NCBI GenBank assembly: GCA_963589425.1
Contig: CAVAKZ010000007.1
Span: forward strand, 1-64,000
DNA: 64,000 nucleotides
Direction: 5' to 3'
From: CAKRJP01 sp963589425
Lineage (GTDB): Bacteria; Bacillota; Clostridia; Lachnospirales; Lachnospiraceae
Shown here: one piece after another, positions 24,055 to 31,911 of the stretch
Layout of the letters: every line of letters starts with the position of its first letter
How positions within the stretch are numbered: position 1 is the first letter of the stretch
Translations under genes and position numbers: made by a program
Notes under the pieces: model-generated
Database searches by the model: none
What the model was told of the DNA's origin: nothing
Seen by the model: only the letters and a program-made list of their open reading frames with translations

Positions 24055-25479
24055 CTAACGTCTCTTAATCAGACATTTCTCCTCAAAGACATCCATTTCT
24101 TTCAGTTCTGCTGCCAGGATCTTGTAATCCTTGCTCAGGGTTCTCATATCAAGAAGAATTCGATCCTTTGCAGTTCTTCCGATTACCGGAATCGGCAGAG
24201 ATCTTAGCCGCATCTCCAGGTCTGTAATCTGTATTTTTTCCGGAATAATCTCTATTGCATAGCTGGGAAGGCGCTCCAAAGGAAGAGAACCCCCGCCAAT
24301 CTGAGATTCTACAGGCACCAGCTGAATTTTTGCCGAATGTCCTCCCCTCCTTAATAGTCGAAGAAAACTGATACCGTCCTTTTTAATCTCCTCTAATGAT
24401 CTTGTGATCATTTCCAGAGCCGGAATATTCTTAATTGCCTGCTCTTCCGACTGATACTCCATCAGCACCAGCTCCAGGGCTGCCGCTGTAAATTTGTCAA
24501 TTCGAAGGGCACGGGTCAGCTGATTTTTCTTCATTTGGTCAATATATTTCTTTTTACCAATGATAATACCAGCCTGAGGCCCACCTAGGAGTTTATCCCC
24601 GCTAAAACATACTACATCTGCACCTTTTGCAAGGGACTCTTGCACTGTAGGTTCATAGGTCAGACCGTACTTACTAAGGTCAATCAGGACTCCGCTTCCC
24701 AGATCCTCAATCAGGGGAATCTCATGCTCTTTAGCCAGGTCCTTAAGCTCATCCATTTCAACCTTCTCTGTAAATCCTACAATCCGGTAGTTGCTGGTGT
24801 GGACCTTTAAAAGAGCCCTTGTCTCCTCCCCAATAGCCTCTGCATAGTCTTCGTAGTGGGTCTTGTTGGTGGTTCCAACCTCCACAAGCCTGGCGCCGCT
24901 TGCCTCCATTACATCGGGAATCCTAAACTTTCCGCCAATCTCCACCAATTCTCCTCGGGATACGACAACTTCTCCTCCCTTGGCCAAAGAACTCAAAACT
25001 AACATCACTGCAGCTGCATTATTATTCACTGCCATGGCTGCTTCCGCTCCGGTAATCTTACAAAGAAGCTCCTCAAAATGCGAATACCGCTCTCCTCTGC
25101 ATCCTTCTCTTAAATTATATTCCAGATTGGAGTAACCTGTAGCCAGCTGGTAGATGCTTTCCATATGTTTCTTACTAATGGGAGCTCTTCCAAGATTGGT
25201 GTGCAGAATAGTTCCCGTTCCATTAAAGACCCGCTTCATATTAGGCGTATGCATCGCTTCCACCCTAAGTTGAATATGGCTCTCTAAGCGTCCAATCTCT
25301 TCTTTCACCTGCGCTTCATCATCGCAAGATGAAATGTATTTTCTCAAAGCATCTAATTCTATGTGAATGGCCTCCATCACAGCTTCCCTACTATACTGTT
25401 CCACCATTTCCTGAATAGCTTTAGCTTCCAAAAGAATATCTACTTTCGGTATGTTTCGATACCATTTGTTTTTATCCAT
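24055..25479 (-). CDS. selA: L-seryl-tRNA(Sec) selenium transferase SelA
   Basis: SelA is a PLP enzyme that converts Ser-tRNA(Sec) to Sec-tRNA(Sec) using selenophosphate. The 474-residue protein has the N-terminal helical tRNA-binding domain, the conserved GTGTILHTNLGRAP block and the PLP-lysine motif CFSGDKLLGGPQAG in the centre. It lies between selD and selB; an IR (CTATCA...TGATAG) is present in the 89-nt gap after selD. Confidence 0.97.
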   Translation of the reverse strand: MDKNKWYRNIPKVDILLEAKAIQEMVEQYSREAVMEAIHIELDALRKYISSCDDEAQVKEEIGRLESHIQLRVEAMHTPNMKRVFNGTGTILHTNLGRAPISKKHMESIYQLATGYSNLEYNLREGCRGERYSHFEELLCKITGAEAAMAVNNNAAAVMLVLSSLAKGGEVVVSRGELVEIGGKFRIPDVMEASGARLVEVGTTNKTHYEDYAEAIGEETRALLKVHTSNYRIVGFTEKVEMDELKDLAKEHEIPLIEDLGSGVLIDLSKYGLTYEPTVQESLAKGADVVCFSGDKLLGGPQAGIIIGKKKYIDQMKKNQLTRALRIDKFTAAALELVLMEYQSEEQAIKNIPALEMITRSLEEIKKDGISFLRLLRRGGHSAKIQLVPVESQIGGGSLPLERLPSYAIEIIPEKIQITDLEMRLRSLPIPVIGRTAKDRILLDMRTLSKDYKILAAELKEMDVFEEKCLIKRR

Positions 25480-25568
25480 CTTACTTCTCCTGATCTATGC
25501 TGCTATCAAGGATCCCCCCTGATAGGTAACCCTTCAGCCATCTGCAAAGGCTTGGCCGAGAGGTTGAT

Positions 25569-26609
25569 TTAATATAAACGAATCAGTTTATCACTCTTTG
25601 CTGCCACTGTACCGATAACAGAAACCTTCGTCTCCATGTCTATTTTCTGAAAGTCTTGAAGCATTTCATTTAAATCTTCCGGTGCCACGCTAAGCAGGAG
25701 TCCCCCAGAGGTCTGGGGATCGTATAAGAGATCTAAATATACATCAGAAATCCCCTCTGCCTCCACCTTGTCTATGGAATATCCCCTATTTTTATAGGTC
25801 CCTGCAGGAACAAGGCCCATCTTTGCATACTCCATAGCATCTGCCATATATTCCACAGAATCTGTGGCTATTTCAAAGGTCACTCCACTGGCTTCTGCCA
25901 TCTCCACACAGTGGCCAAGAAGGCCAAATCCGGTAATATCTGTGCAGGCCGATACATGAAATTTTTCTGCCACATGTTTCGCCTTTTTATTTAAAGATGC
26001 CATAACCATCTGGGCTTCTTTAATAGACGTCTCAGAAGCAAAATCCCCCTTAAGGGCTGTATTTATAATACCGCTTCCAATCTGTTTGGTTAATACCAGG
26101 GCATCTCCCGGCCTACATCCATGATTTTTAAAAATCTTATCCGGATGCACAAAGCCGGAAACGCACAAGCCATATTTAGGCTCATCATCCTGAACAGAAT
26201 GCCCTCCTACCAAAACAGCTCCCGCTTCCTTTACCTTGTCTGCTCCTCCAGCCAGAATATCTCCTAAAATTGCCGGATCCAGACAGTTAGGGAAGCCAAC
26301 GATGTTCAGTGCTACTGTAGGTTCCCCTCCCATGGCCCACACATCGCTTAAGGCATTAGCTGCTGCAATCTGTCCGAACATATAGGGATCATCCACAATA
26401 GGGGTAAAGAAATCCACAGTCTGAATCATTGCTATATCATCCGTAACCTTGTAGATTGCTGCATCATCTGAAGTTTCAATCCCCACAAGTAGATTGTCGT
26501 CATAAAATTTTGGCAACTTACCCAAAACTTGGGCAAGGGTCTTAGGACCTATCTTAGCAGCTCATCCCGATGTCTTACTATAGCTAGTTAATTTAATATC
26601 TGTGCTCAT
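25569..26609 (-). CDS. selD: selenophosphate synthase SelD, a selenoprotein (Sec16)
   Basis: SelD makes selenophosphate from selenide and ATP. An in-frame TGA at 26562-26564 falls in YSKTSG-U-AAKIGPKTL, exactly where the catalytic Cys/Sec of the family (G-C/U-x-x-K) is found, and the frame is open on both sides. From the ATG at 26609 the protein has 346 residues. Later motifs include ETSDDAAIYKV, PTVALNIVGFP and the C-terminal DPQTSGGLL. A start at 26525 would delete the active site. A second ATG sits one codon upstream (26612). Confidence 0.95.
26517..26537 (-). promoter_or_regulatory. SECIS-like hairpin of selD
   Basis: On the minus strand CTTGCCCAA pairs with TTGGGTAAG (one G-U) around a 3-nt loop, beginning 24 nt after the UGA. 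Position fits a bacterial SECIS, although the apical loop is smaller than in the best-known examples. Confidence 0.6.
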
Positions 26610-26677
26610 CATTCTCCCCCCTTCAAACGTAAATATGCCAGGTCACTGTTATTATCAGTATCGACCTGGCACTTCAT
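26609..26677 (-). CDS. 22-codon ORF translationally linked to selD
   Basis: Between yedF and selD, a GCAGGAG site 8 nt before an ATG starts a 22-codon frame (MKCQVDTDNNSDLAYLRLKG then GE). Its TGA stop overlaps the two tandem selD start ATGs (GAATGATGAG). The frame spans a strong hairpin, GCCAGGTC/GACCTGGC. It could be a leader peptide controlling selD translation, or a chance frame within a structured spacer. Confidence 0.4.
   Translation of the reverse strand: MKCQVDTDNNSDLAYLRLKGGE
26640..26670 (-). other. 8-bp hairpin in the yedF-selD spacer
   Basis: GCCAGGTC and GACCTGGC are perfect inverted repeats separated by about 15 nt. There is no terminal T-tract. The element lies inside the small ORF before selD and may modulate its translation. 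Confidence 0.6.
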
Positions 26678-26697
26678 CTTTTATTCTCCTGCAGCTT

Positions 26698-27297
26698 TTA
26701 AGGCTTGATGATTTTGGCAGCTTTTGCCTGTGTCTCAACAATATTATACATATTTGTCACACTGCCCACTACCAACTTGTCCTTCAATCCATAATAATCT
26801 AGACAGGTACCACAAGACATAATCTCTACTCCCTGGGCTTCCAAAGACTTCAAATCTTCAAGAACCTGACTTCCTTCTGTCGTCAGGGTTACACCGCCGT
26901 TGTAAAATAACATCGTCTTTGGCAAGGTATCCAGCTGTGTAATTGCAAAAATGAATCCTTTTAGCAGAACCTGGCCCAGTTCATCATTGCCACTTCCCAT
27001 GCGATCTGAGGAAACTACCACTACCAGGTCCCCCTTTGCATCCGGGATACATACTGCATCTTCTTCTATCAAAGGAGCCCCCTGCATACTAATAATTACT
27101 TTAAATTCTGCTTCTCCAAGCTTTTCAGAACGAACCTGCCCACCGAAACTTTCAGCCATCTTTGTAACATTCTGTACAGATACTTCATTATCTACCAATA
27201 CCTCAATCGTCTCCGGACCGGTAAGGGCCTGCATCGCTTTTTTTGTCTTAATAACCGGGATTGGACAATTATCTCCCATTGCATTAACTGTAATCAT
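26698..27297 (-). CDS. yedF: selenium metabolism protein YedF (TusA-DsrE fusion)
   Basis: The 199-residue protein begins MITVNAMGDNCPIPVIKTKK, a TusA-like fold with the conserved Cys-Pro-x-Pro. It continues into a DsrE-like domain (VVVSSDRMGSGNDELGQVLL from about residue 105) with a Cys pair region MSCGTCLDYYGL. Proteins of this architecture occur next to selD in many selenium users and are proposed selenium/sulfur carriers. The ATG at 27297 follows AAAGGCGGAAG; the frame is open nine codons further. It is the first gene of the yedF-selD-selA-selB-lysR operon. Confidence 0.92.
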   Translation of the reverse strand: MITVNAMGDNCPIPVIKTKKAMQALTGPETIEVLVDNEVSVQNVTKMAESFGGQVRSEKLGEAEFKVIISMQGAPLIEEDAVCIPDAKGDLVVVVSSDRMGSGNDELGQVLLKGFIFAITQLDTLPKTMLFYNGGVTLTTEGSQVLEDLKSLEAQGVEIMSCGTCLDYYGLKDKLVVGSVTNMYNIVETQAKAAKIIKP

Positions 27298-27392
27298 GAT
27301 CTTCCGCCTTTCTTCATGTTTCACTGGCCTTACACTTATAAAGACATCCTATCATCAAATATCCGAACCAGGGAAACGTTTTCTCTTTACTC

Positions 27393-27421
27393 ATTATATT
27401 CTTATGAACTTACAGTCTCAA
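27393..27421 (-). promoter_or_regulatory. promoter of the selenium operon
   Basis: On the minus strand TTGAGA (27416-27421) and TATAAT (27393-27398) are separated by 17 bp, upstream of yedF and after the relQ stop. Predicted start near 27386 gives a 5' leader of about 90 nt. Confidence 0.65.
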
Positions 27422-27462
27422 ATCGAGTTTTTCTATATATGTATCTTTTTTATAGATATCAT

Positions 27463-28113
27463 CTATGTGTCTTTCTGCTTATTGGCCAGACATTCCTGGA
27501 TCGCATTATTGAGAGACAACATCTTCTCATCCAAGCTAGATACCATCTCCGCACACTCCCTAAGATCCCTGCTAATATAGTCCGGGGCATTTCCCTCAAA
27601 CTTATAATAGATCTTATGTTCCAGGCTGGCCCAAAAATCCATAGCAATGGTTCGAATCTGAATCTCTACTTTTGTATTTACACAACTATCTGATAGAAAA
27701 ATAGGCACAGACACCAACATATGGTAGCTTTTGTAGCCACTATCTTTGGGATTCTTAATATAATCCTTAATCGATAAGACCTTAAGATCACTCTGATTTC
27801 CGATCATCTCCGCCAGACGATAAATATCTGAGGTGAAAGAACAGATCAGACGAACCCCTGCAATATCATTAACATATTTTACCATGTTCTCAATCGAACT
27901 CTCATGCCCGTAACGTTTTAACTTCTTTACAATGCTCTCAGGACTTTTGATCCTGGTCTTAATATGCTCAATAGGATTATATTGATGCACATGCTGAAAT
28001 TCATCATTTAAAATTTCCAGTTTCGTTCCTACTTCTTTCAACGCTGCATTGTACAAAAACATAATAGTCTTCCAACTATCTAAATCTTCGTAATTGTGCA
28101 TTGCATTAATCAT
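27463..28113 (-). CDS. relQ: small alarmone synthetase, RelQ/YjbM-like
   Basis: This 216-residue GTP pyrophosphokinase has only the RelA/SpoT synthetase domain, without HD hydrolase or TGS domains. Motifs include RIKSPESIVKKLKRYG, VNDIAGVRLICSFTSDIYRL and KDYIKNPKDSGYKSYHMLVS, with EIQIRTIAMDFWASLEHKI toward the end. Such enzymes make (p)ppGpp under stress. AAAGGAG lies 10 nt before the ATG at 28113. It follows cobO by 15 nt. Confidence 0.92.
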   Translation of the reverse strand: MINAMHNYEDLDSWKTIMFLYNAALKEVGTKLEILNDEFQHVHQYNPIEHIKTRIKSPESIVKKLKRYGHESSIENMVKYVNDIAGVRLICSFTSDIYRLAEMIGNQSDLKVLSIKDYIKNPKDSGYKSYHMLVSVPIFLSDSCVNTKVEIQIRTIAMDFWASLEHKIYYKFEGNAPDYISRDLRECAEMVSSLDEKMLSLNNAIQECLANKQKDT

Positions 28114-28128
28114 ATTTCTAATACTCCT

Positions 28129-28653
28129 TTAGTACTCGATGCCTTCTCTTGCCATCTTCCCCTGGTCGTAAGGGTGTTTGATCTTCGACATCTGTGTAAC
28201 ATAATCTGCCATCTCCAAAAGATTGTCTGTAATCGTATGTCCCGTAAGAATCACTTCCATCCCCCTAGGTTTGTGTTTTAAAAAACCTATAAGTTTTTCC
28301 TCGCTAAGGACTCCGAGCCCAATGGCGCAAAGGGCCTCGTCCAAAAATACAACATCAAAAGGAGGACAGAATTTAATAATCTCATCCAGGGCCTTATTAT
28401 TATAATGCCTAATTTTTGCCTTCTCATCGCTATTCATCTTACTAACAAACTTTACCGGCTCTCTTCCGTTGAGGCAGGTGATACCTGGAATGGTTTCCAA
28501 GATTTTTCGTTCGCTGGAACGGTTATTCTTCAAGAATTGAAATACAAGGACCTTCATGCCACTGCCTGCTGCCCGAACACACAGTCCAACTGCAGCTGTG
28601 GTTTTCCCCTTTCCATCTCCATAATATAAATGTATTCTTCCAGTATCTTTCAT
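28129..28653 (-). CDS. cobO: cob(I)yrinic acid a,c-diamide adenosyltransferase
   Basis: The 174-residue protein has the P-loop of the CobA/CobO/BtuR family (YYGDGKGKTTAAVGLCVRAA at residues 10-29) and the conserved VVFLDEALCAIGLG and EVILTGH motifs. It adds the 5'-deoxyadenosyl group to cobalamin precursors. No other corrinoid gene is nearby, so it may serve salvage. Confidence 0.9.
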   Translation of the reverse strand: MKDTGRIHLYYGDGKGKTTAAVGLCVRAAGSGMKVLVFQFLKNNRSSERKILETIPGITCLNGREPVKFVSKMNSDEKAKIRHYNNKALDEIIKFCPPFDVVFLDEALCAIGLGVLSEEKLIGFLKHKPRGMEVILTGHTITDNLLEMADYVTQMSKIKHPYDQGKMAREGIEY

Positions 28654-28845
28654 CTTGCTTCCTCACTTGCCATTCTCATTCCTCTTCCCATTATTATACA
28701 CAACATTTAGGGACAATGTATAGCTATAGATTCTAAAAAGAGCATAAATATGTTACAATAATACAGGTTCAGAGCCAATCAATATAAATCCCAGGCTCTG
28801 CAATATATTAACCATATTTACATTTAAATTTAAAAAGGAGATCCT

Positions 28846-29109
28846 ATGTTTCGTTTATGGGGAAAAGAATTTAAGAATAATAAAATGCTTCGAGATACAC
28901 TTATTGTAGATGACAGCAAGGATACTCGAACCCACAAAATTTTCAATGCCCTAGATCAAATTTGCTATGAATTTGATTTAAGCAAACCCATTTGGCTGGA
29001 TGTAAATATCGATGAATTCAAACGTCTTGCCAAAACAAGATTTACCTCTGATAATTTTGTAGACGCTATCGATTTTGATTATCTGGAAATCCATGTCATA
29101 GAAGAATAA
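28846..29109 (+). CDS. hypothetical protein, 87 residues
   Basis: An AAAAGGAG site precedes the ATG, and 12 nt separate it from the next gene, so the pair forms a small operon divergent from cobO. The protein is acidic in its second half (FDLSKPIWLDVNIDEFKRLA) with no signal peptide or membrane segment. I do not recognise the family; the start region KNNKMLRDTLIVDD does not point to a function. A CAGAGCC/GGCTCTG hairpin lies in the untranslated region upstream. Confidence 0.75.
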   Translation: MFRLWGKEFKNNKMLRDTLIVDDSKDTRTHKIFNALDQICYEFDLSKPIWLDVNIDEFKRLAKTRFTSDNFVDAIDFDYLEIHVIEE

Positions 29110-29120
29110 GGAGAGTGCTT

Positions 29121-29414
29121 ATGATTGCAACTATGGGCCTTACCACAAAAGCCTTAAAAAAAGAACCTTTTTCCGGATCCCACCACGGTATGCGCTATTA
29201 TTTAAAGACCTCTGAGGACGGCTTAGGGGTATGGATCTACCCGGAACCCTGGTGTTTTGAACAAACTCCTGATGAGGATAAGCTTTCAAAAATCTTTTCA
29301 TTTGATCAGGAGGGCCTTGACGCTGCAGTAGCTTGGATCAATGAGACTTTTAAGTCCAGGCAGGATGAATGGGAGCTGGCAGAAAAAACAAAAATGCAGA
29401 AACTCCTTTCCTAG
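29121..29414 (+). CDS. hypothetical protein, 97 residues, stop inside terminator
   Basis: The ATG at 29121 is 7 nt after AAGGAG; an in-frame GTG two codons upstream is less likely. The protein is cytosolic with aromatic motifs (GMRYYLKTSEDGLGVWIYPE, PWCFEQTPDEDKL) and a helical C-terminus. The family is not recognised. Its TAG stop lies in the loop of a strong terminator whose left arm is coding sequence. Confidence 0.75.
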   Translation: MIATMGLTTKALKKEPFSGSHHGMRYYLKTSEDGLGVWIYPEPWCFEQTPDEDKLSKIFSFDQEGLDAAVAWINETFKSRQDEWELAEKTKMQKLLS

Positions 29415-29433
29415 GAGTTTTCTGCATTTTTCA
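29391..29433 (+). terminator. terminator overlapping the 3' end of the 97-residue gene
   Basis: AAAATGCAGAAACTCC pairs with GGAGTTTTCTGCATTTTT around the stop codon. It is near-perfect with T-tracts on both strands, so it serves the convergent methyltransferase gene as well. Confidence 0.85.
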
Positions 29434-29448
29434 TTTAATCCTATAGTA

Positions 29449-30231
29449 CTAGGGTTTTCTTAAAATGTCTACCGTGTGAGCCCCTGCCCCCAGAAGATCT
29501 TCTCTCTCACAGGTAGCCATCTGATATTGCACAAAATATTCAAACTCTTCCTGATCTAATTGATTTAGAAAGGGTCGCATATAATTAGCCGGCCCATCAG
29601 GAGAAAGGATTTTAAGTCTAACAAGATCTGCATCCTGGGAAAGCTTCTTAATATCCTCCAGTCGCATATAATCATACAAATCTTCTTTTTTCGAAAGGGT
29701 CTGAAAATCTTTGGTCAACCTCTGTTTTTCTATGCATTCCTTTATATGCCGCTCTTTAAAAGCATAGCTGATAACCCCATATTCATTCATGCAGTAGGCC
29801 ACCAAAATAATTCCTCCGGGCCTTGTTACCCGCCTCGCCTCTTTAAGAGCCTGAAGCTTTTCTTCATAGCTAAAAAGGTGATACATAGGGCCAAACAAAA
29901 GGGTCAGATCAAAGAGATTATCCTGAATCTTTTTTAAATTCAAGGCATTTCCCTGCATGGCCTTTACCCTACTGTTCTTCTGCTTTAAAATACCCAAATT
30001 GTATTTCACCAGCTCCACTGCAGTTACATCATAGCCTTCTTCCGCTAGTTTCACGGAGTATCTTCCGGTTCCGGCTCCTATATCAAGAATTTTCACATAT
30101 TCAGCCTCTCCCATATCCTGCAGATACTGATGAATGTACTTCATGGAAACACGATATTCCACCTGTCCGTGCCTGGAGTTTAGCCTTTTTTCTTCATTAA
30201 ATTTATTATAATATGCCTCTATCTCATTCAT
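29449..30231 (-). CDS. class I SAM-dependent methyltransferase
   Basis: The 260-residue product contains motif I VKILDIGAGTGRYSVKLAEE at about residues 45-64, followed by DVTAVEL (motif II) and LFDLTLLFGPMYHLFS (motif IV region). This is the Methyltransf_11/25 fold. Substrate unknown. The ATG at 30231 is chosen over a GTG three codons earlier; neither has a strong RBS. It follows the TPR gene by 31 nt. Confidence 0.85.
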   Translation of the reverse strand: MNEIEAYYNKFNEEKRLNSRHGQVEYRVSMKYIHQYLQDMGEAEYVKILDIGAGTGRYSVKLAEEGYDVTAVELVKYNLGILKQKNSRVKAMQGNALNLKKIQDNLFDLTLLFGPMYHLFSYEEKLQALKEARRVTRPGGIILVAYCMNEYGVISYAFKERHIKECIEKQRLTKDFQTLSKKEDLYDYMRLEDIKKLSQDADLVRLKILSPDGPANYMRPFLNQLDQEEFEYFVQYQMATCEREDLLGAGAHTVDILRKP

Positions 30232-30262
30232 AGATGCCACTCACAATCTAACCTGTATTTTT

Positions 30263-31741
30263 CTATTGCACCATCCCTGCTGCCCCAAAGCCGTTGCCGG
30301 TTTGGTCTGTGCCTGTAGTTCCAAAAGCATCCCCCATTTGGTCTGTAGCTGCAGCTGCGGAATCTTCTCCTGCTTCAGTATCAGTTGAAGATGTGTCTGA
30401 AGTTGTTTCTGAAGTCGTTTCCGACTTCCCATCCAGGGCATTTTGGGCACTGGTGGCCGCTTCAGTACTTGGAAAATCTTCTACAATTTTCTGGTACAGG
30501 CTTTTAGCTTCGTCAGTTTTTCCATTTTTCTCATAGCACTGAGCCAGTAAAAGCTTAGCCGCTCCGCTATTATACTCCCCATCCATTTTGTTTAATTTTT
30601 CCAAATCTGTAATGGCCGTGTCATAATTCCCTGCCGTATAGCACTCTAACGCCTCTGTATAGAGGTCACTGCACACATCCGGATAAATGGTCCCGGTCAA
30701 AGTCTCAAATTGCTGCCTTCCCAGAGTTCCCAAGGCATCTGCCTTTACGTTTAAAAGTTCATCAGCCATGGCCGAGTAACTCATATCCCCGCTATTTAAG
30801 TTATTGTACATATTAATAACTGTCTCATAGCTTTCCTTGATCTCATCTGCTGTAGCCTGGCTATCTTCAGATTCCTCCTCGCTATTTCTGTAGGTTTCCA
30901 ACTCTTTTTTTAAGGCATTAATCTGGGATTTTTGACTGGCGATCTGGTCGCTGAATTCTACAATACGTTTATCATTCTTATTCTGGGTAGAAGTATTAAG
31001 GGCCGGCATGATCAAAAACCACATAAGGGACACCCCCACCAGGATACCGATACCGATATTTGCCACGGTGTGAAGCCTGGTATTCATCATCAGCCGATTG
31101 GTTGTAGGCTGGATAATCGTATCATTTCCCACGGTGTAGGTAACTGTATGTCTCGCCTTACTCTCCTGGGTCTTACTCTTTACATTCTGAGCCTTCCTAA
31201 GTGCCCGCAGTTCATGCATGTAATGCAAGGTGGTAGTGTCCGTGGTATCCAGCTTATGAGCTGCCCTTATGGTCTGTCTTGCCTGGGAAAACTGCCCCGT
31301 ATGAATAAACAGCAAGGTCAAAAGCTGATAAGCCTTTACGAAATTAGGATGCTCTACTATGGCTTTTTTCAACTGCAAGATCGCCATATCTTCATTTCCC
31401 TGCATGCAGTAATCTAGGGATTGATTAAACCGCTTAATGGCCTGATTCATCTTGGCCAGCTCCGTTGGGTTTTCTTTTACTTTTTTTATGTAATAGTTGG
31501 CAATATTATCATGGGACTGAAAATTCTTGCTTAGAATCCACTCTCTGAGGGCCTCTGCTATTTCCCCCCGGCCATAATAAACCAATCCCAAAAGATTCCT
31601 AGCCGCAATATTGTCTCTATTGTATTGTAAACTCTTCTTCAAAGAAGCAGTAGCTCCGGTAAGATCTCGGATGCCTGCTTTTTTAAGGCCATCGTTGTAC
31701 CAGGCATTAGACTGATACAGCACTTTTGTTGCGTAATCCAT
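30263..31741 (-). CDS. TPR-repeat protein with one membrane segment
   Basis: The 492-residue product has N-terminal TPR repeats (about residues 15-175: NAWYNDGLKKAGIRDLTGAT, NLLGLVYYGRGEIAEALREW). A single transmembrane helix lies near 227-250 (IGIGILVGVSLMWFLIMPAL), followed by a coiled coil (SQKSQINALKKELETYRNSE). Extracellular-side TPRs (360-440) and a low-complexity Ser/Thr/Gly/Gln tail (450-492) complete it. It is probably a membrane-anchored scaffold; the function is not known. Confidence 0.85.
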   Translation of the reverse strand: MDYATKVLYQSNAWYNDGLKKAGIRDLTGATASLKKSLQYNRDNIAARNLLGLVYYGRGEIAEALREWILSKNFQSHDNIANYYIKKVKENPTELAKMNQAIKRFNQSLDYCMQGNEDMAILQLKKAIVEHPNFVKAYQLLTLLFIHTGQFSQARQTIRAAHKLDTTDTTTLHYMHELRALRKAQNVKSKTQESKARHTVTYTVGNDTIIQPTTNRLMMNTRLHTVANIGIGILVGVSLMWFLIMPALNTSTQNKNDKRIVEFSDQIASQKSQINALKKELETYRNSEEESEDSQATADEIKESYETVINMYNNLNSGDMSYSAMADELLNVKADALGTLGRQQFETLTGTIYPDVCSDLYTEALECYTAGNYDTAITDLEKLNKMDGEYNSGAAKLLLAQCYEKNGKTDEAKSLYQKIVEDFPSTEAATSAQNALDGKSETTSETTSDTSSTDTEAGEDSAAAATDQMGDAFGTTGTDQTGNGFGAAGMVQ

Positions 31742-31761
31742 ATGATATCCTCTTCTTTATG

Positions 31762-31896
31762 TTACTTGGTCTGCTCAATAACTTCTCTAAGGATATCTGT
31801 CATATCTGAAAGATCCTCCTGATAAATGGCATCTTCTATTTCTTCAATTTCCAGACTAGGTTGGAATTTTTTTACTTCTTCTTCAAAATTAAGCAT
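31762..31896 (-). CDS. small acidic protein, 44 residues
   Basis: ATG at 31896 is preceded by GGAGGAAGAAAC. The protein starts MLNFEEEVKKFQPSLEIEE and ends TDILREVIEQTK, and is acidic and helical. It lies 20 nt before the TPR gene and 15 nt after folC, so it belongs to the same operon. No family recognised. Confidence 0.7.
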   Translation of the reverse strand: MLNFEEEVKKFQPSLEIEEIEDAIYQEDLSDMTDILREVIEQTK

Positions 31897-31911
31897 GTTT
31901 CTTCCTCCTAT

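Noticed and set aside
27315..27394. 26-codon ORF between relQ and yedF (MSKEKTFPWF...)
   Set aside because: Its ATG overlaps the -10 box of the yedF promoter, so it lies upstream of the predicted transcript start, and it has no ribosome site.
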